Shown one piece after another: positions 57,010 to 64,000 of a DNA stretch of 64,000 nucleotides. This DNA is from Bursaphelenchus xylophilus (taxonomy: Eukaryota; Nematoda; Chromadorea; Rhabditida; Aphelenchoididae). The notes under the pieces were generated by a model. That model was given only the letters and a program-made list of their open reading frames with translations, did no database searches and was not told the DNA's origin. The position numbers and the translations under genes were made by a program. Positions within the stretch are counted from its first letter, which is position 1. The number at the start of each line of letters is the position of its first letter. Location: NCBI GenBank assembly GCA_904066235.2, contig CAJFCV020000001.1:9548001-9612000 (forward strand). Reading direction: 5' to 3'.

Positions 57010-58284
57010 TCACATGCTCTTTTCCACAAATAGTATTGAATTTGGAGACAAGCTGACTTTCCTGTCAGCCGATATGTTGTATACATTATACGCAACTCTT
57101 CGGTAGAAACCAAGGAAACATTGCCGATACGGCTTGATAAAGATAATTATCATACAACAATCAAAGGGAGCATGAAGTAGATAACAAATTAGTGCGACTA
57201 CTGATATCTTTGGCCCATCCCGGACGCCATAAATTGTAGGAGTAAAGTAAAAGATTGCCGGGATGATAAGGAAGATCCCAGTTCCAATGCTCTGAGCCAC
57301 CAGAGATTGGAATAACATTATTTGCAGGCGATACGTGGCAGAAGAGACAATATGTCGCCCACGGCGAATGTAAAAGTAAGTGCTTAAGATGACAAAAAAT
57401 ATCAGGAATGGCGTTAGGAAGAGGAAATATGAGGCGATCTCGATTTGACTCTTCAAGTTGTCACCTTTCCCAAAGCAAAAAGTATTAGGATGCTGGTGAA
57501 AAATCTTGGCTATATCAGAGTCCAAATTGGTCAGGTAGGCACGCTGATCGCCTTGGTTTGGGATTTGAAGGATAACGGGTGTCTGAATTGCAATTTTTTG
57601 TAAAGTAACGCTAACATAATTCTTTCACACCCATTTTTTGTTCTTACTGAGAGCAAACTCAAAGCAATTATAAAATCTGCTTACTGTGATAATGGCAGTG
57701 ATCAATACAAACACAATTGCTAAAACGACGACTTGAAATATGAGTCCATGCTTTGTAAAATTGATCAATTGCAGCAATGACTCCTGAGGCAACGCTTTAA
57801 AGAAACGGTAAGCAATTTGATACGCGGTTCCAAAAATCCTTCCCATCAGAGTTACGACAACTAGCAGTAAATAGAGACCCTGCCATGTAAGGTCAAAGTA
57901 TTGAAGCGTTGAGATTGAATAGTAACAAGGGATCGGGAAGAGGGCAACAATCCCCATAAAAGTCGCGAAGACATCGAAAATATAAGACCTAAACAAAGAG
58001 GACGTCTAGTAACGGAAAAAGTCTTAAAGATCTTACCATACAAGTTCATGGAGGATGTAATATTTGTAGGTTGATAGAGCTTTGGTCGAGCCTGAAAAAA
58101 CATACTTACTGCCCATCAAAGTGCCTTGGTTTAAATTATAACCATGATTTTTACCTTTTAAAACTACGGTAGCGGTAACACCAACAAATATTGTTGAGAC
58201 AGTTAACGTAACCTTCTCACAGACCCCATAGAAGACTAGCAATCCGTCCGAAGGCAGTTCCGATTTGTTCAGAAATACCCCCAT
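57010..58284 (-). CDS. SR18: Srh-like 7TM chemoreceptor, Glu-less subgroup
   Basis: Minus-strand exons are 58284-58155, 58091-58037, 57988-57685 and 57582-57010, giving 353 aa. Starts MGVFLNKSELPSDGL. Exon 2 is ALSTYKYYILHELVW; loop 1 is LFPIPCYYSISTLQYFDLT; the TM3 motif is AYQIAYRFFK (Glu replaced by Ala). Loop 2 has IPNQGDQRAY and HPNTFCFGKGDN. TM6 enters YRLQIMLFQSLVAQS and TM7 is HAPFDCCMIIIFIKPYRQ. Acidic and hydroxylated tail. SR17 and SR18 share an identical exon pattern (130, 55, 304 nt) and the extra codon in exon 3, so they are tandem duplicates. Confidence 0.9.
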
Positions 58285-59126
58285 TTAACAATCCTCCACA
58301 TTCCATTCGGATAAACTGTTGGCACGACTTAGCATCTAATTCTGGACAGGTGAAGCTTTTTTTCTTGCATACAGAATTTTGTTAAACATTGAGATCTTTA
58401 ATTTTAGGTCAGTCATCGCAAAGCACAACTTTTGCAAACAAAAATAATGACAAATTTAGTAATCAAGGAGTTTTTTTGAGAGGAATTTTTGATTCTTTGA
58501 TTCTATCAAAGTAAAGCGATTGCATTTCTGCGCATTGAAGTGTCAGAACCTTTGCAGGTCAATTCAACTCCATACACGTCATTTGTCACACTTAACAGGT
58601 GTAGTTATGGCAATGGTCATTGAACTTGTGCTCTGGTTCAACACGAGCAAATATTTTTTGCGGATTGCGCAATGTAAAATGTTTTTGCAATGTTTATAAT
58701 TCTAAAATGTTGTAAAATATTTATGTAAATTTCCGTGATCCTTGAAAGTGGTTTGGTATTCCGAAAATCGAGAGATCAACCTCAAAAAAAGAAAAAAATA
58801 ATCGTATCTTTATATTTGAAAATTCTAAAAGATGCGATGTCGATATTTACACACTTGATGACACAAAACAAGGAGGAGATTTCCGAATTATTCATTTTGT
58901 AAAAACAAATTTGATTTTCCAATTTGGCAATGTTCAAGCTCAAAGTGCTGAAGTTATCAAATTAATCATTTTGCAACAACAGAATTGGTTTTCTCATGTT
59001 GAAGACACACTTTTGCAAGCCACCTCATCAAATCTGACTCATTTCTGCTTACTTCCCTGTAACAGAGCGGTGATCTTCCTCTCATCCTTTTCCACTTCTC
59101 CATCACCGCTAGCTGGCCAGATTCTC
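58285..59126. other. Divergent intergenic region SR18 / SLC6
   Basis: About 840 bp, AT-rich. It must hold the promoters of both divergent genes. A TGGCCAG acceptor-like site lies directly before the SLC6 start. The frame open from 58911 is a read-in to the SLC6 first exon. Confidence 0.45.
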
Positions 59127-61930
59127 ATGGGAATGCCTGCAGAAGCAAGTCCAACGCAGCGGATCCCACCCTCACCACCGGAGCCTTCGGCTTTTCTACA
59201 GTCCGAAGGAGTCACTTCAGAGGTTGTTACGGACTCATCGAATGGGCATGAACGGCCACAATGGGGCCAAGGAATCCAGTTCTTGTTGACGTCCATCTCG
59301 GTGGCTGTTGGATTGGGAAACATCTGGAGATTCCCGTCGTTGGTCTATGAGAATGGAGGAGGTGAGCGGGACTCAGTTTTTATACCTAAAACTGATGACA
59401 TAAATAAAAAAATTAATAATTTTTATTTGACATGACGTTATTATGGCAATTTTTGGTAAAAGTTCCTTATTTTGGCCACACCTTATACCTTTGCGGAAAC
59501 TAGTCGGAATTAGCCCAAATTTAGCGTGCACGCTCAATTCATCGTTGCCAATGCCCGGACAGAGGATTTAGTTAGTGAGGTACCTTCTTTTTTACGTACC
59601 ATCTTACCCTTCAAAAACGGCTGCAGCCTGTGATTCTACACTTTATACGATGAAACATGTCCGGAATCCCAACTTTAGTGCCCAAGCTTGGGCGCAGTTC
59701 GCGGAGTACCTTTGTTGTGGCCAAAATAAGGAACTTTTTCCCAATTTTTACTTGAATTTATCTTCTATTTTCCAATTTTTTTGCATTTATTTTCCAGGCA
59801 CCTTCCTTATTCCCTATTTCACATGCGCTTTGCTTGTTGGATTCCCTGTTCTATACCTCGAGCTTAGTTTGGGGCAATTTGCACGGTGCGGAGCAAGCGT
59901 TGTTTATGGCAGAATCAAACCAGCCTTTCATGGTAAGTTTTACTACTTCTTGAAGTTAACAATTGCCCTTGCATCCGTAAAAAATACTTTTTTTCAGGAA
60001 TTGGCTGGGCCATGGCCATGAATTGCTTCTTCGTCGGGGTCTATTATAACATTGTCGTGGCCTGGACTCTGATTTATGTTGTCCTCATCATTGCGCAACA
60101 AAGCCACATGTGGATGACATGTAGAAACGATTTCAATACTGTGTGTAAGTTCTGTCTCCTTTTGCAGGTTTTAGAAAGCTTCGAAAACTTTGAAATTGCA
60201 TTTTGCAGATTGTCAATCGCTTCAAGAAGATCGAAAATGCGCCGAAATATTGAAAGAACCGGCCTTTTACTTCAACCGACAGTGTTTCGCTGAGAACGAT
60301 CTGACCGGACAAGGCCTGAGGAATGCAACGCTTTCGATTAAGAGTCCAGTATCGCCGACTGAAGAGTTCTTCGAGTAAGCTACACTATATTATTTCCCAT
60401 TTTCAGCCATTATATTCTTCAACGATCTCCCACAGCCGAAGATTTGACAATGAATTGGATGGTATGTGGAGCGTATTTCGTTGTGTTCACAGTCAGCGCT
60501 TTCGCCATGTACAAAGGACCCAAAATCATCGGGAAATTGTCGTATTTCGTCGCCGTCGCCCCGTATATCATCATCGGAATCTTGTTTGTTCGGGCTGTTA
60601 CATTGGATGGAAGGGATATTGGGATTCGTTATTATTTGTTGGACTTCAAACCAGATGTTTTGTATAAAAAGGAGGTAAGACTGTAAAGCCTAGGTCCTTT
60701 AATTTCACTTTCTATAGACCTGGATTGCGGCTGCAACTCAAGTATGTTACAGTCTTACAACTGGCTTTGGAGGAGTCTTGTCGTTCGCCAGTTACAACAA
60801 ACCGGATCACAACATCTACAGAGACGCCTTCATCATCACCGTCGCCGACTCCTTTATGTCCGTTTTTGGAGGTACTGCCGTCTTTTGTGTTCTTGGATTT
60901 ATGAGCAAATCGCTGAATGTGGAGATCGACAAAGTTGTGCAAGATGGGACTGCTCTCGCATTTGTGGCCTACCCAGAGGCATTGGCCTGGCTTCCTAGAC
61001 CTGCTATATGGTCTTTCCTCTTCTTTTTCATGCTCTTTGTACTCGGTCTGAGCTCCGAATTTGGTCTTATCGAAGCCGTGGTGACTGCCTGGTCGGATCA
61101 AATCCCATTTCTGAATAGGCACAAGGGATGGTCGACTTTTGGGATGTGTTATATTATGTTCGCGTGTGGGTTGACTATGTGCACAAGGGTCGGTTCTTTT
61201 CTAATGAAAGCATTTATTAAAAAAGCATATACTCTTCCTATATTGTATTGTAAATCTGCGTCTTTTCAGAGTGGATTCTACTACTTCAATCTGGTAAACG
61301 AATATGCGGCGGGCTTCTCAATTACGACTTGCTTGATCTTTGAGACCTTTCTGATTGCCTACTTTTACGGCCTCAAAAAGTATATCAAGGATTTGCGGTG
61401 GATGTTCGGAACTCCCAAGCATGTTTTGGCCAAGGTTTTTGGCAGCACTGGATATTACGTTCAATTTATTTGGCTGATTGTGAGTCCGCTCACTTGGACG
61501 GTAAGGCAAAGTCGTACTTAATAAACTATTCTTTTGGTAACAGGTTACATTATCTTGTTTACTTCCAGGCCTTGACCGCGGTGATTGTGTACAAACAATT
61601 CTCATCGACTCGGATTCCCGGTGTCGGAAAAGACGAAAGATTCTATGCATTCCCCTCATGGATGACCAGCATTGGACTGGTGATCTCGCTGATCCCTTTC
61701 TCTACTATCCCACTTTTCATTGTCATAAATGTCGTCAAATTTCAAAGACAGGGAAAGGTAGGGCAAAGAAAAAATAAAAAATTCTCTTTCAGGGTCTCAG
61801 AGAACTATGGCGCCCCCAGCCGGAATGGCCCACCCACAGTAAGCAATCAATTGAAATGGACATTGAGAAGCTACGGATCAGACCAGAACTTTCAACCGAG
61901 TCCGATGAGAGCTCAAAGGAATCAAAATAA
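59127..61930 (+). CDS. SLC6 (sodium/neurotransmitter symporter, SNF-type) transporter
   Basis: Plasma-membrane Na+-coupled transporter with the LeuT fold. Exons are 59127-59361, 59798-59932, 59998-60144, 60209-60374, 60407-60674, 60718-61188, 61270-61500, 61569-61757 and 61793-61930, giving 659 aa. TM1 has [20 protein letters not shown]. The Gly before Leu-Gly-Asn stands where monoamine carriers have Asp, so amino acids or GABA-like substrates are likelier than monoamines. TM2 follows as GTFLIPY and [12 protein letters not shown]; loop EL2 has Cys pairs and NAT; TM6 has [22 protein letters not shown]8 has [10 protein letters not shown]; the C-terminus has [12 protein letters not shown]. ATGs at 59127 and 59133 are alternatives. 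Intron 6 (61189-61269) is 81 nt, stop-free and has a weak GTCGGT donor; its removal gives the family's C-T-x-x-G-F-Y-Y-F. Intron 1 holds an inverted-repeat element. Confidence 0.93.
59453..59744. mobile_element. TIR element in SLC6 intron 1
   Basis: TTGGTAAAAGTTCCTTATTT and GGCCACA at 59453-59480 are inverted at 59716-59744 (TGTGGCCAAAATAAGGAACT, then TTTTCCCAA). The 292-bp element is non-coding and occupies most of the 436-nt intron. A TTT duplication may flank it. Confidence 0.7.
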
Positions 61931-62516
61931 TATTTTCTATAATTATGAGTGACGTCACTTGAGTTAACCTGCTTTGAGTAAACAAGATTTTAGTGATAAA
62001 AAGAATCTTGATAATTTCAAATATTGAAATATAATCTGAGGTTACGAAAATGTTGTAACACTATCCACTGTGAGTTCAGCGAGCCGCAAAGGTCTACGCC
62101 AAATCTCAGCTTTGGAGAGGTAAATCCGAACTGATTGTGAGATCATCATGGCGAATCTGCTCATGGCAGGTATCAATACCTCTGTTGCACGGAAGTTATT
62201 AAACCTGCAATGGAAAGGGACTCCTATATCCTTTTTATCGAATTTATCACGTTTTAAAAAAGTTATAAAACAAACCAGACGGACCCAAGTTTACGGCATT
62301 ATATTTCAAATAATTGACAGCCGAGTGATTTTTGGTCACTCAGATCATTAAGACTATTCGAAAAGCCTTTGTTTATTTATTTAACTATAAAACGTCCAAA
62401 AGCGTTCGATGTCTACATGATAGCAGAAATACAGCCCCGTGACTGAGATTATTCTAATGCCATAGCAATGATACAAATGCAAAATCGAAAATATGCTTGG
62501 TTGTGTTCACTTTCCT
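61931..62516. other. Convergent 3' region SLC6 / NPC2-like
   Basis: Non-coding. On the minus strand AATAAA at 62377-62372 is a likely polyadenylation signal for the NPC2-like gene. A GC-richer block near 62080-62150 has no recognised identity. Confidence 0.45.
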
Positions 62517-63020
62517 TTAGGCCTCGACCTTGGCGTGGAACAGAATGCAGAGATCGTTGAGGTTTCTGTTTCCTTCCTCGTCCTTGTATTTGGGGTCCTC
62601 GAAAGTGCTGGGATGATTGAGAAGCCAATTGACCAGCACATTGACGGTCGGGTATTCCTCAGCGACCTTGACCTTCTGGCTGTAGTAGTAGAGTTGGCCG
62701 GCCTTCAATGGACAGGTCACATTCTGGCCTTTGCAAGCGTTGGTGTTCTCCAGACTGAACTCGCTGAAGGTTTGCTCGATCTTGGCGCGGACTTTGGTCT
62801 CCAGAGCGTCGACATCGCGATCGGGAACGAATCCGATTCTGATGACCGGCTCGCTGTTTCGTTTGAAGAGGCAACGTTGCTTGGCGTCCTTGGGGCAGCC
62901 AATGGCTTCAACGGATTTGACTTCGAATTTGGAACGGCAGGCTTTGTATTTGACGGGTTCAAAGTCGGCAGCAAGGGCAGTGACAGCCAAAAGAGCAGCG
63001 ATGACAAGCAGAGATCTCAT
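62517..63020 (-). CDS. Secreted ML-domain (NPC2-like) lipid-binding protein
   Basis: An intronless frame of 167 aa. Residues 1-18 (MRSLLVIAALLAVTALAA) are a signal peptide. The rest matches the ML/NPC2 fold: YKACRSKFEVKSVEAIGCPK, QRCLFKRNSE, IRIGFVPDRD, NACKGQNVTCPLKAGQLYYY, EYPTVNVLVNWLLN and LCILFHAKVEA. Six Cys fall at the positions that form the three NPC2 disulfides. NPC2 proteins bind sterols or other lipids in lysosomes or extracellular fluid, and some arthropod members carry semiochemicals; which applies here is unknown. One insertion (HPSTFEDPKYKDEEGNRNLN) lengthens the region before the last Cys. Lack of introns among intron-rich neighbours may mean retrotransposition or intron loss. 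Confidence 0.88.
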   Translation of the reverse strand: MRSLLVIAALLAVTALAADFEPVKYKACRSKFEVKSVEAIGCPKDAKQRCLFKRNSEPVIRIGFVPDRDVDALETKVRAKIEQTFSEFSLENTNACKGQNVTCPLKAGQLYYYSQKVKVAEEYPTVNVLVNWLLNHPSTFEDPKYKDEEGNRNLNDLCILFHAKVEA

Positions 63021-63849
63021 AGCTGGTATCTGGAATGATTTTAACCCAATTTCGACAGATTCAGAAGGCTAAAATTCGCGTAAAAACTGTCGGTATTAAT
63101 CTTAAACGTTTTAAATTTGATGATAATACATTTTGAGTTAAACAAGAAATTCTATAGACGCAAGTTTACATAAAAAATAAGAGTACATTGACTAAAACAC
63201 ATCAAAAATCCGAAGCATCCCAGAAAAGTTATTGTCAGCCTTTTAAGAGCAGAATGAATCAATTCAGAACGATCATTCTTTTGGCCCAACCCCTCCGACT
63301 TTTAGTCCCAAAACGCGGCCAATAAAAGTCACAAACAGAAGGACCCTTGGAATTCTTTGATCCCCGACGCGATTGCCCGCCCAGATAAAAGAAATATTTC
63401 TGTTTTCCCATTTGAGAATATAGGCAGATGTCGCGCAATAGCGTCGAAAACTGAACGCAGTCGTATTATTATCATGCATTGTTGTTGGTCCGAAATTTTG
63501 TAATCCATCAGGCTGGATTAGAATGTCGAACGGGGAAAACAATTCCGAATTTGCCAACAGACAAAGGAGTGGCAATTCTGAACCGTTTAGACTTTCAATC
63601 CCAATTGTCTATACAAAATTTTTAACTTGGTCTCGTTTGATCACGTTTGGTCAGTATTCAATATCTGAAACAAAGATTACAAATCCCGAAAAGCATCGAA
63701 AACATGTGGGAACAAGTTCTACAAGTTCAGCAATAAACCAAAAAGAAATGAAATTTTTTTCGTTTCCATTCATTTTGGCTTGGTTCATGGTGTGACAATC
63801 AGTTCGTTCTTCCAAGTCTTCCTACAACATCGTGGAAGGAAAGGAAAAA
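63021..63849. other. Intergenic NPC2-like / second SLC6
   Basis: Divergent promoter region. Minus-strand frame 63273-63575 shows no recognisable motif and is not called. Confidence 0.4.
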
Positions 63850-64000
63850 ATGTCCGAGGCCAAAGCCTCTGAAGCAACCAGTCAAGTCGCAGTTTCGACA
63901 GCCGAATCGCCAGCACCGCCAACCCCGTCCGCTTACATGGCGGCTGAGGGAGTGACTACGGATGACAGTATCAGCGAAAGCAAGGATCCGGACCACAAAC
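63850..64000 (+). CDS. 5' end of a probable second SLC6 transporter (cut by window)
   Basis: ATG at 63850 opens 50 codons to the window end. The segment PPTPSAYMAAEGVTTDDSIS resembles [20 protein letters not shown] in the cytoplasmic N-terminus of the SLC6 protein encoded at 59127, at a similar distance from the start. The TM1 sequence that would prove it lies beyond the window. If so, the two transporters are tandem duplicates separated by the NPC2-like gene on the opposite strand. Confidence 0.6.
   Translation, partial: MSEAKASEATSQVAVSTAESPAPPTPSAYMAAEGVTTDDSISESKDPDHK

Noticed and set aside
63273..63575. Minus-strand 100-codon frame
   Set aside because: No recognisable domain and not conserved in appearance; likely chance in the divergent promoter region.
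1..64000. CRISPR arrays, prokaryotic operons, rRNA or viral genes
   Set aside because: No regularly spaced direct repeats, no Shine-Dalgarno-led gene strings and no rRNA or viral signatures; spliced genes throughout show this is animal nuclear DNA.

Overview
This window comes from a nematode nuclear genome. It has compact multi-exon genes with many 31-60 nt introns, TTTCAG-type 3' splice sites, a large tandem family of Srh/Str-superfamily-like seven-transmembrane chemoreceptors, a Runx gene ending in a WRPF motif, a LIPS-type class 2 lipase and SLC6 (SNF) transporters. It does not look like Caenorhabditis elegans itself, and I cannot name the species.

Layout. 1-3.4 kb holds no recognisable gene; it contains a fold-back repeat and three short inverted-repeat elements. 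3.5-41.4 kb is a head-to-tail, all-plus-strand array of chemoreceptor genes, numbered SR1-SR16. SR3 and SR13 are frameshifted, number 14 is a relic, and three further relics lie among them. 41.4-47.1 kb is a long gene-free stretch upstream of the Runx gene. 47.1-48.6 kb is the Runx transcription factor (+), convergent with a class 2 lipase (-, 48.9-50.3 kb). 50.3-55.3 kb is gene-poor and ends in a palindromic element with tRNA-like box A/B motifs. 55.3-58.3 kb carries two more receptors (SR17, SR18) on the minus strand. 59.1-61.9 kb is an SLC6 transporter (+), followed by an ML/NPC2-like secreted protein (-, 62.5-63.0 kb) and the first exon of a probable second SLC6 paralogue cut by the window end.

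The receptor family. All complete members share four coding exons of about 127-130, 55, 301-304 and 540-650 nt with intron phases 1, 2 and 0. Exon 1 carries a short N-terminus (M-G-x-L/F-L-x-x-S/D-E-L-P-S/T) and TM1; exon 2 carries the first cytoplasmic loop (I-S-x-Y-R-W); exon 3 carries TM2-TM4 with P-C-Y-Y-G and Q-F-E-Y/H-R-Y; exon 4 carries a long extracellular loop 2, TM5-TM7 and H-T-x-x-D-C-x-M-I-L-Y-F-I-x-P-Y-R-R. The E-N-R-Y-like motif, the L-Q followed by S-L-x-x-Q motif in TM6 and the C-terminal P-Y-R place them closest to Srh receptors. One Cys in loop 1 and one in loop 2 are invariant. Three subgroups exist: SR1-12 (E-Y/H-R intact), SR13-16 (Arg lost) and SR17-18 (Glu lost).

The most notable observations are the subgroup-specific loss of either half of the E-x-R motif, two GC-AG introns in one receptor, a cluster of 31-33 nt introns, two long palindromic elements carrying tRNA-like sequences in both arms, a putative gene-conversion tract, and visible birth and death of receptor genes by single-event lesions. 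Functions are inferred from sequence motifs alone.
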